DNA of 49,030 nt, from NCBI GenBank assembly GCA_002433805.1, contig DJIW01000004.1, forward strand, positions 1 through 49,030. The letters run 5' to 3'. Under the pieces are notes generated by a model, which did no database searches, had not been told where the DNA came from, and saw only the letters and a list, made by a program, of their open reading frames with translations. Source of the DNA: Competibacteraceae bacterium UBA6584. GTDB taxonomy: Bacteria; Pseudomonadota; Gammaproteobacteria; Competibacterales; Competibacteraceae. Both the position numbers and the translations under genes were made by a program. Positions 1 to 8,890 of the stretch are shown in pieces (the first letter of the stretch is position 1; the number at the start of each line of letters is the position of its first letter).

Positions 1-77
1 ACCGTGGCGTAGGTGACGAGGATGCCGATGACCAACAAACCGACATAATGAAACTTTTGAAAGAAATTCATCGTCAT
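1..77 (-). CDS. N-terminus of a small membrane protein (cut by window edge)
   Basis: An open frame enters from the left edge on the minus strand. It begins at ATG 77-75, or at a second in-frame ATG two codons later at 71-69. The visible residues read roughly MTMNFFQKFHYVGLLVIG and then continue as an uninterrupted hydrophobic stretch, which looks like a signal anchor or first membrane helix. Upstream lies a very A+T-rich tract (about 72-110) that could hold its promoter; no clear ribosome binding site is visible. The family is not recognisable from 25 codons. The frame is open to the edge and lies on the same strand as the next gene, but the call rests on little sequence. Confidence 0.4.
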   Translation of the reverse strand, partial: MTMNFFQKFHYVGLLVIGILVTYAT

Positions 78-156
78 TATAATTAATATTATCAATATAT
101 TATAAAATATGGCCCGCCGCAGGACCGGCCCGCCCGCCGGAATTCGCCATGAGGTC

Positions 157-1611
157 TCAACCGAGACCGATGCACAGATACTTAATATCCAAATACTCCT
201 CAATCCCGTACTTCGACCCCTCCCGGCCGAAGCCGGATTCCTTGACGCCGCCAAACGGCGCGACCTCGGTCGAAATCAATCCGGTATTGATGCCCACCAT
301 CCCGTACTCCAGCGCCTCGGCCACCTTGAACGCCCGACTCAGATCGCGGCTGTAGAAATAACCGGCGAGGCCGAACTCGGTGGCGTTGGCCAGCGCAATC
401 GCTTCAGCGTCGGTGTTAAAGCGAAACAACGGCGCGACCGGCCCGAAGGTTTCCTCGCGGGCCACGACCATTTCCGCCGTGACCTCGCCCAACACGGTCG
501 GCTCGTAAAACGTCCCGCCCAGCGGATGCCGCCGGCCGCCGGTCAAGACTTTCGCGCCTTGCGCCAGCGCGTCGGCGACGTGCCGCTCGACTTTTTCCAG
601 CGCCGCCCCATCGATCAGGGGACCTTGCATGACGCCGGCCTCTAGGCCGTTGCCGACCTTGAGCTGCTCGCGCACCGCCTGGACCAGCTTGGCGGCGAAC
701 GCTTCATACACCCCGTCCTGCACCAGAAAGCGGTTGGCGCAAACGCAGGTCTGGCCGCTGTTGCGGTATTTGGAAACCAGCGCGCCGGCCACCGCCGCAT
801 CCAGATCGGCGTCGTCGAACACGATGAACGGCGCGTTGCCGCCCAGTTCCAGCGACAGGCGCTTGAGGGTGCCGGCGCAGCGGCGCATCAAATACTTGCC
901 GGTTCGAGTCGAACCGGTGAAACTCAATTTGCGCACCAAGGGGTTGTCGAGGATTTCATCGCCGATGGCCTGCGCCGGGCCGGTGACGACGTTCAGCACT
1001 CCCGCCGGCAGCCCGGCCCGCTCCGCCAGCACCGCCAGCGCCAGCGCCGAAAACGGCGTCTGCGGGGCCGGCTTGACCACCATGGAGCAGCCCGCCGCCA
1101 GCGCCGCGCCAGCCTTGCGGGCGATCATCGCCGCCGGAAAATTCCACGGCGTGATCGCCGCGCAGACCCCGACCGGCTGTTTGACGACTAAAATCCGTTT
1201 GTCCGGCTGGTGGGCGGGGATCGTGTCGCCGTAAACGCGCTTGCCCTCCTCGGCGAACCAGTCGATGAAGCCGGCGGCGTAGCCGATCTCACCGCGCGCC
1301 TCGGCCAGCGGCTTGCCCTGCTCCAGCGTCATTAAAGTCGCCAACTCCTCCTGATGTTCCAACATCAGCTGGAACCAGCGGCGTAGAATGAGCGCCCGCG
1401 CCTGGGCGGTCCGCCCGCGCCAGTCGGGCAGCGCGCGGCCGGCGGCCTCGATGGCGCGGCGGGTTTCGGCGGCCCCCAGTTCGGGCGCGCCGCCTATAAT
1501 GTCGCCGGTGGCGGGATTGGCAATGGTGGAGCGCGCGCCGCTGTCAGCGTCGATCCAAGCGCCGTCCACATAACATTGCTGCCGGAAAAGAGGGCTTTCT
1601 TGCAGGTGCAT
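157..1611 (-). CDS. gabD: NAD(P)-dependent succinate-semialdehyde dehydrogenase
   Basis: Aldehyde dehydrogenase superfamily, about 484 aa, the usual length of GabD. It oxidises succinate semialdehyde to succinate (4-aminobutyrate degradation) in the cytoplasm. Visible landmarks are the cofactor-binding segment ITPWNFP (about 153-159), the general base Glu255 in LELGGNAP, and the catalytic Cys289 in GQTCVCANR, a motif typical of SSADH rather than other ALDHs. Start choice: an in-frame GTG at 1617 abuts the GGGAG ribosome binding site, whereas ATG 1611 sits six bases after it, so ATG 1611 is preferred. A short hairpin (GGTCTC/GAGACC, 153-168) spans the stop codon and may help end transcription. 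No gabT or gabP is adjacent, so a related semialdehyde substrate cannot be excluded. Confidence 0.9.
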   Translation of the reverse strand: MHLQESPLFRQQCYVDGAWIDADSGARSTIANPATGDIIGGAPELGAAETRRAIEAAGRALPDWRGRTAQARALILRRWFQLMLEHQEELATLMTLEQGKPLAEARGEIGYAAGFIDWFAEEGKRVYGDTIPAHQPDKRILVVKQPVGVCAAITPWNFPAAMIARKAGAALAAGCSMVVKPAPQTPFSALALAVLAERAGLPAGVLNVVTGPAQAIGDEILDNPLVRKLSFTGSTRTGKYLMRRCAGTLKRLSLELGGNAPFIVFDDADLDAAVAGALVSKYRNSGQTCVCANRFLVQDGVYEAFAAKLVQAVREQLKVGNGLEAGVMQGPLIDGAALEKVERHVADALAQGAKVLTGGRRHPLGGTFYEPTVLGEVTAEMVVAREETFGPVAPLFRFNTDAEAIALANATEFGLAGYFYSRDLSRAFKVAEALEYGMVGINTGLISTEVAPFGGVKESGFGREGSKYGIEEYLDIKYLCIGLG

Positions 1612-1815
1612 GGTCACTCCCGAAAGCTGGACAGGGCATGGCCGAGTCGTTAAAACAGCCTTTTTAAACCGCCGGTTGGGGCATGGCGTCTCGCTTTTCG
1701 AGCGAACGCCGAAAGCGCGAGATAGTCGGAAGGCCCGAACAGCAATACAATAACGCGCTTGAGAACACTATCTTAAAAACCACATGGATCGCCAAACCAA
1801 CGGAGCCGCAACGTC

Positions 1816-3381
1816 GTGAACTCTCGAATTCTGCTGAGCCTGTTTTTGTTGGCGGGCATCGGATTTTGTCCGATCATCAGTTCTGGCGCGCCCAGCGTGC
1901 CCGAATCCACCCCAGCCGCCACTCCGGCTCCCAAACGCTTCAATTTCGTCGATGTCCGCCGCCGCGCCGAGGTGTTGGCCAACCAACCGTTTCAGGACCC
2001 CGCCGGTACTCTACCGGATTTCTTGGCCAAACTGGATTACGACCAGTATCGCGATATTCGTTTCAAGGGCGACAAAAGCCTGTGGCGGGATGCCGGCCTG
2101 CCCTTCGAAATTCAATTTGCCCCGCTCGGCTTTCTGTTCAACCGCCAAGTCACGATTCACGTGCTGACAGACGGCGAGCCCAAGCCGGTGGAATACGCCA
2201 ACGACCTGTTTGATTACGGCCGCAACCAGGTTCCCGACAATCTGCCGAAGGATCTGGGTTTCGCCGGTTTCAAGGTGCTGTATCCGCTCCACAGCGACAA
2301 CCACTACGACGAGGTGGCGGTGTTCCTGGGCGCGAGCTACTTCCGCGCGGTCGGCCAAGGCCAAAATTACGGACTATCGGCGCGCGGCCTGGCGCTCGAC
2401 ACCGGCCTGCCCAAGCCGGAAGAGTTTCCGTATTTTCGCGAGTTCTGGCTGGAAAAACCGGAGAAAGCCGCCACCGAACTGATCGTTTACGCCCTGATGG
2501 ACAGTCAGAGCGTCACCGGCGCTTACCGCTTCGCCATCCGGCCGGGGGTCGCCACCCAAGTCGAAGTCAAATCCAGCATCTTCGCCCGCGACAAGATCCA
2601 AAAATTCGGGGTCGCGCCGCTGACCAGCATGTTCTTTCACGGCGCGATGAACGAGCGTTTCTTCGATGATTTCCGCCCGCAGGTGCACGATTCCGACGGT
2701 TTGCTGCTGGCCACCGGCAACGGCGAATGGATCTGGCGGCCGCTGAACAACCCGCTCCGGCTGCGCATCAGCGCCTATCAAAACACTAACCCGCGCGGTT
2801 TCGGCCTGCTCCAGCGGGACCGCGCCTTCGACAACTATCAAGATTTGGAAGCCCACTATCAGACCCGCCCGAGCCTTTGGGTCGAACCGCTGGGCGATTG
2901 GGGGAAGGGTTCGGTGGAGCTGATCGAAATTCCGAGCGACGCCGAACGCTACGACAACATCGCCGCTTTCTGGGTGCCTGAAAAACCGGTCGAGGCCGGC
3001 CAGCAATTAGAATTCAATTACCGCCTGTCCTTCTTTGTGGATCTGCCGAATCTGTCGCCGAACGGGCGGACGCTGGCCAGCCGGATAGGCGCGGGCGGCG
3101 CGGGCGATCTCAACCCCGACCTCCGGCGCTTCGTGATCGACTTCGGCGGCGAGGCTTTGAGCAAGCTGCCGGACGACGCGCCGGTCCAAGCGGTGGTCAG
3201 CGCCTCGACCGGCAAGGTGAAAAGCGTGGTGGCGCATAAGAACAGCCACAGCGGCGGCTGGCGGCTGTCCTTCGAACTCGAGCCTCAAGGCAGCGACCCT
3301 TCGGAACTGCGCTGCTTCCTCAAGCTGGGCGAGGACGTTTTGACGGAAACCTGGAGCTATCAGTGGACCGCGGTAAAGTAA
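1816..3381 (+). CDS. opgG: Periplasmic glucan biosynthesis protein OpgG (MdoG)
   Basis: A 521-aa secreted protein of the MdoG family, required for osmoregulated periplasmic glucans (OPG); in Escherichia coli it is thought to act on the glucan backbone made by OpgH. The N-terminus has a hydrophobic signal sequence (about residues 1-24) followed by a Pro/Ala-rich stretch. The family's opening block FNFVDVRRRAEVLANQPF lies at about 41-58. The remainder shows the expected aromatic-rich beta-sandwich sequence up to the C-terminal WSYQW. Translation starts at GTG 1816. The gene overlaps the next open frame by 19 bases and is followed by opgH, giving an opgG-X-opgH operon. Length matches E. coli OpgG (511 aa). 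Confidence 0.95.
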   Translation: MNSRILLSLFLLAGIGFCPIISSGAPSVPESTPAATPAPKRFNFVDVRRRAEVLANQPFQDPAGTLPDFLAKLDYDQYRDIRFKGDKSLWRDAGLPFEIQFAPLGFLFNRQVTIHVLTDGEPKPVEYANDLFDYGRNQVPDNLPKDLGFAGFKVLYPLHSDNHYDEVAVFLGASYFRAVGQGQNYGLSARGLALDTGLPKPEEFPYFREFWLEKPEKAATELIVYALMDSQSVTGAYRFAIRPGVATQVEVKSSIFARDKIQKFGVAPLTSMFFHGAMNERFFDDFRPQVHDSDGLLLATGNGEWIWRPLNNPLRLRISAYQNTNPRGFGLLQRDRAFDNYQDLEAHYQTRPSLWVEPLGDWGKGSVELIEIPSDAERYDNIAAFWVPEKPVEAGQQLEFNYRLSFFVDLPNLSPNGRTLASRIGAGGAGDLNPDLRRFVIDFGGEALSKLPDDAPVQAVVSASTGKVKSVVAHKNSHSGGWRLSFELEPQGSDPSELRCFLKLGEDVLTETWSYQWTAVK

Positions 3382-3869
3382 TCGCCCCGCATCCGTATCT
3401 GCCGCCGCCGGTCGCCGCGCCGAACACCGATCTATTGTTCGGTCGGCTCCACGCCTACTGGCGCGCGCTGGGCGTGAGCGATCCGGCGCAGATCGCGGCT
3501 CTAAGCGAACAAGCGCTGCGGCGGGCGGCCGAACTGCCCGATACTCTGGGCCTCGATCCACTGGCGCGAACCCTCCTGGCGGCCAGCGAATTATTGGATG
3601 ATTGGCTGGCGCAAGGCTCGGAGCTGCCGCGCACGCCGCAACGTTTGGCCGCGATCCGGGCCGCCTTGCTCGGCGGCGTGACGCCGGATTGGCCCAAGAC
3701 GCTGTTCGCGCCACCCGGCGAAGGGGACAACTTGCGCGACACCCTGGCCGAAGCCACCGCCGAACCGACTCCTGAACCGATGCCGAGCGCCATGCCGGCG
3801 CAGCCGATCGACCTCTTTTCCGTGTTGGCCGAAATCCGCCGGTTGTGGCAAAAAACGCCCGGCGCGTGA
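3363..3869 (+). CDS. Unknown 168-aa protein between opgG and opgH
   Basis: Not recognised. It starts at GTG 3363 inside the end of opgG, six bases after a GGAG motif, and ends 25 bases before opgH, so it is translationally embedded in the operon. The sequence has no signal peptide or membrane helix. The first ~20 residues are Pro-rich, residues ~25-105 look helical (many Ala, Leu, Glu, Arg), residues ~120-145 form a Pro/Glu/Ala linker, and a short helix ending in Trp follows. Because the OpgH next door lacks the long cytoplasmic N-terminal region of the E. coli enzyme, this protein might supply an equivalent regulatory or membrane-surface function in trans. That is inference; no homology was demonstrated. 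Confidence 0.75.
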   Translation: MDRGKVIAPHPYLPPPVAAPNTDLLFGRLHAYWRALGVSDPAQIAALSEQALRRAAELPDTLGLDPLARTLLAASELLDDWLAQGSELPRTPQRLAAIRAALLGGVTPDWPKTLFAPPGEGDNLRDTLAEATAEPTPEPMPSAMPAQPIDLFSVLAEIRRLWQKTPGA

Positions 3870-3894
3870 TGGCTCCCTTTTTCGAGTAAGCATT

Positions 3895-5970
3895 ATGGCT
3901 TCTTCGGCTTCAAGCCCGATGGTCATCGGGCACACCTTGCGGCGGGCGGTGTTTTTCATCCTGATCGCCGTCACCACGCTGCTGGCGCTGGGCCTGTTGG
4001 TCACCGTGTTTCACACCGACGGTCTAAGCCCGATCGAGCGGGTGCTGCTGGTGCTCTACGCCATCCTGTTTTCCTGGATTTGCGTCTCGTTCTGGACCGC
4101 GCTGATGGGGTTTTGGGTGATGCTGACCGGCCGCGACCGCTGGGCGATCTCCCGCCATCCGGGCACGCCGCCCGACCCCGCCGCCCCGCCGCCCCGCACC
4201 GCGATTCTGATGCCGATCTACAACGAAGATTCGCAGCGGGTGTTCGCCGGGCTGCGCGCCATCCATCAGTCGCTGGCGGACACCGGCCAGCTCGACGGCT
4301 TCGATTTCTTCATCCTCAGCGACACCCGCGATCCCGAGGTCTGGGTCGAGGAGGAATTGCGCTGGCAGGACATGGTGCGAACCTTAAACGGCAAGGGGCG
4401 AATTTTCTATCGGAACCGCCCGGAGAACACCAGCCGCAAGACCGGCAATCTGGAGGATTTTTGCACCCGCTGGGGCGCGCGCTACCGCTATATGATCGTG
4501 CTGGACGCCGACAGCATCATGAAAGGCGAAACCCTGGTCGAGATGGTGCGGTTGATGGAGCGCCAGCCGCGCGTGGCGCTGATCCAGACCCCGCCGGTGC
4601 CGGTCAACCGCGAGTCGTTGTTCGCCCGCATCCTGCAATTCGCCGGCAGCATCTACGGCCGGATGTTCACCGCCGGCTTGAATTTCTGGCAGCTCGACGA
4701 AAGCAACTATTGGGGCCATAACGCCATCATCCGGATTCAGCCGTTTCTCGATCACTGCGGCTTGCCTAAATTGCCGGGCCGCGAACCGTTCGGCGGCGAA
4801 ATCTTGAGCCACGATTTTGTGGAGGCGGCGCTGCTGCGCCGGGCCGGCTGGGAAGTGTGGCTGGCCTACGATCTGGAAGGCAGCTACGAGGAAATTCCGC
4901 CGACTTTGATCGATTACGCCAAGCGCGACCGCCGTTGGTGTCAGGGCAATCTCCAGCATCTGCGGCTGGCGCTGTCGCACGGCTTCAACGGTCTGAGCCG
5001 CATCCATTTCATCATGGGCGTGATGTCCTACGCCGCCTCGCCGCTCTGGCTGCTGTTCCTGATCGCCACCGGGGTCGAGGCGTTCATCCAAACCCAACGG
5101 GAGCTGGTTTACTTTTTTGGCCAGAATTGGATGCCGGTGTGGCCGGTATCCTTCGCGGTCGAAATGACCACGGTGTTGCTGGTCACGCTGACCATGCTGT
5201 TTTTGCCCAAGCTGCTGGCCTTGCTGCTGTTGCTCAAAGACGCGAAATTGCGCGAGTCCTACGGCGGGATGGCCAACGCCAGTTGGAGCGTGGTGCTGGA
5301 GAGCGTGTTCTCGGTGCTGACCGCGCCGGTGCTGATGCTGTTTCAGACCAAATTCGTGCTGGCGATCTTGATGCGGCGCGCGGTCGGCTGGCCGCCGCAA
5401 CAGCGCGGCGACCACATGACCAGTTTCAAGGAAGCCGCGCTGGCCCACGGCGGGCATACCGCGATCGGTTTGGTCGTCGGCGGGCTGAGCTATCTGTACG
5501 TGCCGGCGTTTTTCTGGTGGTTTACCCCGGTGCTGTTGGGCCTGGCGCTGTCGATTCCGGTTTCCATGCTCTCCAGCAGCATCGCCCTGGGTCAAGCCGC
5601 GCGCGAATGGGGTTTGTTCCTCACCCCGGAAGAAACCAACCCTCCGGCGGTGTTGCGCTATCTCGCGGAGAACCTGCAAGACGACGACGCGGTGCTGCCG
5701 GCGTTGCGCGACCGACCGCCCAACCACTTCGTGCAAGCCCTGACCGATCCTTACGTCAACGCCTTGCATCTTTCATTGCTGCCGGAACGCGGCCCGCCGG
5801 GCAAGCGGAGACGGCATTATCTGGAAGGTCTGATCCATCAGCTGGAGGAGGAAGGGCCAGACAGTTTGAGCGCGGCGCAGAAACGGGATTTGATCGCGGA
5901 GCCGGAAACGCTGTTGCGGCTCCACGCCTTGTTCTGGAGCCGCCCGCCCGCCGGGGCGGCGCTGCCTTGA
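3895..5970 (+). CDS. opgH: Glucan glucosyltransferase OpgH (MdoH), short form
   Basis: Inner-membrane family 2 glycosyltransferase that polymerises UDP-glucose into the linear beta-1,2-glucan backbone of OPG. Two membrane helices (about 17-39 and 46-75) precede the cytoplasmic GT2 domain. Visible catalytic landmarks are PIYNED (107-112), the UDP/metal-binding DAD at 204-206, SHDFVEAAL (305-313) and RDRRWCQGN (344-352, the family's R-x-x-R-W motif). Several C-terminal helices follow (about 370-560), then a cytoplasmic tail. At 691 aa it is about 150 residues shorter than E. coli OpgH (847). The missing part is the cytoplasmic N-terminus, which in E. coli carries a reported FtsZ-inhibiting, UDP-glucose-dependent function. 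The preceding 168-aa gene may compensate. A hairpin follows the stop codon. Confidence 0.95.
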   Translation: MASSASSPMVIGHTLRRAVFFILIAVTTLLALGLLVTVFHTDGLSPIERVLLVLYAILFSWICVSFWTALMGFWVMLTGRDRWAISRHPGTPPDPAAPPPRTAILMPIYNEDSQRVFAGLRAIHQSLADTGQLDGFDFFILSDTRDPEVWVEEELRWQDMVRTLNGKGRIFYRNRPENTSRKTGNLEDFCTRWGARYRYMIVLDADSIMKGETLVEMVRLMERQPRVALIQTPPVPVNRESLFARILQFAGSIYGRMFTAGLNFWQLDESNYWGHNAIIRIQPFLDHCGLPKLPGREPFGGEILSHDFVEAALLRRAGWEVWLAYDLEGSYEEIPPTLIDYAKRDRRWCQGNLQHLRLALSHGFNGLSRIHFIMGVMSYAASPLWLLFLIATGVEAFIQTQRELVYFFGQNWMPVWPVSFAVEMTTVLLVTLTMLFLPKLLALLLLLKDAKLRESYGGMANASWSVVLESVFSVLTAPVLMLFQTKFVLAILMRRAVGWPPQQRGDHMTSFKEAALAHGGHTAIGLVVGGLSYLYVPAFFWWFTPVLLGLALSIPVSMLSSSIALGQAAREWGLFLTPEETNPPAVLRYLAENLQDDDAVLPALRDRPPNHFVQALTDPYVNALHLSLLPERGPPGKRRRHYLEGLIHQLEEEGPDSLSAAQKRDLIAEPETLLRLHALFWSRPPAGAALP

Positions 5971-5987
5971 GCGCATTGTCAGTTGCG

Positions 5988-6031
5988 ACGGTCGCGATGG
6001 CTGAGCGCTCCGCAAATTGTGGAGCGACCGT
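5988..6031 (+). terminator. Nested hairpin after opgH
   Basis: Two inverted repeats share bases after the opgH stop. The outer pair is ACGGTCGC (5988-5995) with GCGACCGT (6024-6031). The inner pair is CGCTCCGCA (6006-6014) with TGTGGAGCG (6018-6026), with one mismatch. They overlap at GCG 6024-6026, so they compete rather than stack. The T-run after them is poor (TTTAG), so Rho-independent termination is only plausible. Confidence 0.45.
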
Positions 6032-6184
6032 TTAGCGAGAGCTCAAACCGCTGGCCGACGCCCCCGATCATAGTCGAGCGGACTTTAAAGCGCCTGGAAC
6101 GGCTCCCAGCATGATCGATGCTCGTTTCGACGCCCCTGGCGATGCTGGCGTCGGCGTCGGGGGACCGCTAGAATGCAAGCTCCC

Positions 6185-6272
6185 GGAGAGGTGGCAGAGT
6201 GGTCGATTGCGACGGTCTTGAAAACCGTTGACCCGCGAGGGTCCGTGGGTTCGAATCCCACCCTCTCCGCCA
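6185..6272 (+). tRNA. tRNA-Ser(UGA)
   Basis: A class II tRNA of 88 nt including an encoded CCA. The acceptor stem GGAGAGG (6185-6191) pairs with CCTCTCC (6262-6268), with G as discriminator and CCA at 6270-6272. The anticodon stem ACGGT/ACCGT encloses the loop CTTGAAA, anticodon TGA, which reads UCN serine codons. The long variable arm (about TTGACCCGCGAGGGTCC) and the T-arm GGGTTCGAATCCC are both present, as expected of serine tRNAs. A TAGAAT at 6169-6174 is a candidate -10 box; no convincing -35 box was seen. The downstream amidotransferase gene begins only 38 bases later and may be co-transcribed. Confidence 0.97.
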
Positions 6273-6310
6273 CGCCTCAACTTCACGCTCCACAATCGTC
6301 ATCCGCTCCG

Positions 6311-7018
6311 ATGCCATCCGTTCTCGCCATCCGTCATGTCGCTTTTGAAGACCTCGATGCGTTTGCCCCGGTGCTGGCGGAGCGCGGCTATACGATTCGC
6401 TATCTGGAAGCCGGTTACCACGATCTGGCGATGCCAGACCCGCTGGCCGACGATGTGTTGGTGGTGCTGGGCGGCCCGATCGGCGTCTATGAGGACGACG
6501 CTTATCCCTTCATTCGCGACGAACTGCGCCTGTTGCAAGCGCGCTTGACGGCCGGGCGGCCGACGCTCGGCATCTGCCTCGGCTGTCAGCTGATGGCGCG
6601 GGCGCTGGGCGGGCGGGTTTATCCGGGAGGTCGGAAGGAAATCGGCTGGATGCCGCTCGAATTGAGCGAAGCCGGCCAAAGCAGCCCGTTGGCCGCGCTC
6701 GCCGACCGAACGCCGGTCCTGCACTGGCACGGCGATACCTTCGATTTACCCGAAGGGGCGACGTTGCTGGCGTCCAGCGAGCTCTACCCGCATCAAGCGT
6801 TTTCCTGGGGCCGATACGCGCTGGCCCTGCAATTTCACCTCGAAACCACCGCGCGGGGCTTGGAACGCTGGTTTATCGGCCATGCCGGAGAAATCGCCGG
6901 GACCCAAGGTTTGAGCGTGCCGCTGCTGCGCGCCGACACCGCCCGTTACGCCGCCGCCGCGCACGCGCGAGGGCGACGGTGTTTTGCCGCTTGGCTGGAT
7001 CAGCTCGGACCGGATTGA
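6311..7018 (+). CDS. Class I glutamine amidotransferase (GuaA-like domain)
   Basis: A stand-alone 235-aa class I (triad) glutamine amidotransferase, which hydrolyses glutamine and delivers ammonia to an unknown acceptor in the cytoplasm. The nucleophile elbow GICLGCQL places Cys89, and QFHLE places His176 and Glu178, so the triad is complete; the oxyanion strand VVLGGPIGVYED is at about 51-62. The start was placed at ATG 6311 because the longer open frame runs back through the tRNA. There is no ribosome binding site that decides it. Proteins of this kind are often annotated as GMP-synthase-type amidotransferases or gamma-glutamyl hydrolases; the substrate cannot be told here. It is followed by a 200-base gap before the ETF-QO gene. 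Confidence 0.88.
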   Translation: MPSVLAIRHVAFEDLDAFAPVLAERGYTIRYLEAGYHDLAMPDPLADDVLVVLGGPIGVYEDDAYPFIRDELRLLQARLTAGRPTLGICLGCQLMARALGGRVYPGGRKEIGWMPLELSEAGQSSPLAALADRTPVLHWHGDTFDLPEGATLLASSELYPHQAFSWGRYALALQFHLETTARGLERWFIGHAGEIAGTQGLSVPLLRADTARYAAAAHARGRRCFAAWLDQLGPD

Positions 7019-7218
7019 TCCGCTTCGCGCGGCGCCTGCCGTCAAGCGAGCGGTTTTTTAAAAAAATCTCCTCCAATGAAGCGATTACCGGCGGGGTTCG
7101 GGCGGTTGTTCTGGCTGCCTGAAGCGATCCGGCTTAAAATTCCCACTTTGCGGGAACACGCCCTCTGACGCGGCGCTTTCCGCCCTTTTAACCCCATAAC
7201 AAACCGAAGGAGAGCCCG

Positions 7219-8853
7219 GTGGAACGCGAAACGATGGAATATGACGTGGTCATCGTCGGCGCCGGCCCGTCCGGCCTGTCGGCGGCCATCCGTATCAAGC
7301 AACTGGCGGCGGAGAACGAACAGGACGTCAGCGTCTGCCTCATCGAAAAAGGTTCCGAAGTCGGCGCGCACATCTTATCCGGCGCGGTGATCGAACCGCG
7401 CGCCTTGAACGAGCTGATCCCCGATTGGAAGGACAAGGGCGCGCCGCTGAATACCCCGGCCACGGACGACCGCTTCCTGCTGCTGACCCGCGAAACCTCC
7501 TATAAACTCCCCACCCCGCCGCAGATGCACAATCACGGCAACTACATCATCAGCTTGGGCAACCTGTGCCGCTGGCTGGCGACGCAGGCCGAGGAATTGG
7601 GGGTGGAAATTTATCCCGGCTTCGCCGCCGCCGAAGTGCTCTACAACGATCAAGGGGCCGTGGTCGGGGTCGCCACCGGCGACATGGGCGTCGACCGCGA
7701 AGGCCAGCCGACCGACCAGTACGCGCCCGGCATGGAACTGCGCGCCCGCTACACCCTGTTCGCCGAAGGCTGCCGGGGCTCGCTCACCAAGATCTTGTTC
7801 GAGCGCTTCAAACTGCGCGAGGGGGTGGACCCGCAAACCTACGGCATCGGCATCAAGGAACTGTGGGAAGTCGATCCCACCCAACACGTTCCGGGCAAGA
7901 TCGTCCACACCGTCGGCTGGCCGCTGGACCCCAGCACCTACGGCGGCTCTTTCCTCTACCACATGGAAAACCATCAGGTGGCGGTCGGCTTCGTCATCGG
8001 GCTGGGCTACGCCAACCCCCACCTCTCGCCATTCGAGGAATTCCAGCGTTTCAAGACCCATCCCGACATCCGCCCGACCTTTGAAGGCGGACGGCGGATC
8101 GCCTACGGCGCGCGCGCCATCTCGGCCGGCGGCATCCAGTCGGTTCCCAAGCTGATCTTCCCAGGCGGCGCGCTGATCGGCGACACCGCCGGATTCCTCA
8201 ACATGCCCAAGATCAAGGGCACGCACACCGCCATGAAGTCGGGGATGGTGGCGGCGGAGGCGACTTTCGAGGCGATCAAGGCCGGACGCGGCGCAGATGA
8301 AGTTACCGCCTATCCCGAAAGCCTGAAACGCAGCTGGCTGTGGGAGGAACTCCACGAAGTCCGCAATATCAAGCCGTCGTTCAGTTGGGGGCTGTGGGCG
8401 GCCATCGGCTATTCGGCGCTCGACACCTACCTGTTCCGGGGCAAGGCGCCGTGGACCTTCCACCACAAGCCGGATCACGCCAAGCTGAAGAAGGCCAGCG
8501 AATGCCCGAAGATCGATTACCCCAAACCAGACGGCGTGATCAGCTTCGACCGGCTGTCCTCGGTGTTTATCTCCAACACCAATCACGAGGAGGACCAGCC
8601 CTGCCATCTGACGCTGAAGGATTCGAGCGTGCCGATTCAGGTCAATCTGACGCTGTACGACGCGCCCGAGCAGCGCTATTGCCCGGCCGGCGTTTATGAG
8701 ATCGTCCGCGACGGCGACGGCGGCAACCCGCGCTTGCAGATCAACGCCCAGAACTGCGTCCACTGCAAGACCTGCGACATCAAGGATCCCACTCAAAATA
8801 TCAATTGGGTGACGCCGCAAGGCGGCGGCGGGCCGAATTATCCCAACATGTGA
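7219..8853 (+). CDS. etfD: Electron transfer flavoprotein-ubiquinone oxidoreductase
   Basis: A 544-aa ETF-QO, the length of known family members. It passes electrons from reduced electron-transfer flavoprotein (fatty-acid beta-oxidation and other acyl-CoA or dimethylglycine-type dehydrogenases) to the quinone pool at the membrane face. The FAD-binding Rossmann motif VVIVGAGPSGL lies at about 10-20. The C-terminus has the [4Fe-4S] ligands Cys488, Cys513, Cys516 and Cys519 in the arrangement CPAGVYE ... CVHCKTC. Start at GTG 7219, eight bases after AAGGAG; there is also an in-frame ATG five codons in, but the GTG has the better-placed site. No etfAB genes lie in the window. Confidence 0.96.
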   Translation: MERETMEYDVVIVGAGPSGLSAAIRIKQLAAENEQDVSVCLIEKGSEVGAHILSGAVIEPRALNELIPDWKDKGAPLNTPATDDRFLLLTRETSYKLPTPPQMHNHGNYIISLGNLCRWLATQAEELGVEIYPGFAAAEVLYNDQGAVVGVATGDMGVDREGQPTDQYAPGMELRARYTLFAEGCRGSLTKILFERFKLREGVDPQTYGIGIKELWEVDPTQHVPGKIVHTVGWPLDPSTYGGSFLYHMENHQVAVGFVIGLGYANPHLSPFEEFQRFKTHPDIRPTFEGGRRIAYGARAISAGGIQSVPKLIFPGGALIGDTAGFLNMPKIKGTHTAMKSGMVAAEATFEAIKAGRGADEVTAYPESLKRSWLWEELHEVRNIKPSFSWGLWAAIGYSALDTYLFRGKAPWTFHHKPDHAKLKKASECPKIDYPKPDGVISFDRLSSVFISNTNHEEDQPCHLTLKDSSVPIQVNLTLYDAPEQRYCPAGVYEIVRDGDGGNPRLQINAQNCVHCKTCDIKDPTQNINWVTPQGGGGPNYPNM

Positions 8854-8858
8854 AATCC

Positions 8859-8887
8859 GCCGAGAGCGTCGCGCCGGCGCTCTCGGC
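8859..8887. terminator. Shared hairpin between convergent etfD and DUF502 genes
   Basis: GCCGAGAGCG (8859-8868) and CGCTCTCGGC (8878-8887) form a perfect 10-bp stem with a 9-base loop. It lies between the etfD stop (8853) and the DUF502 stop (8891), so it could act in both directions. No U-tract follows in either direction. Confidence 0.55.
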
Positions 8888-8890
8888 CGC

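Noticed and set aside
4384..5769. Long minus-strand open frame opposite opgH
   Set aside because: It is Gln/His/Arg-rich with no domain, the usual antisense shadow of a GC-rich gene whose sense frame is clear.
6173..6310. Upstream extension of the amidotransferase frame
   Set aside because: It would run through the whole tRNA-Ser gene; the protein family begins at ATG 6311.
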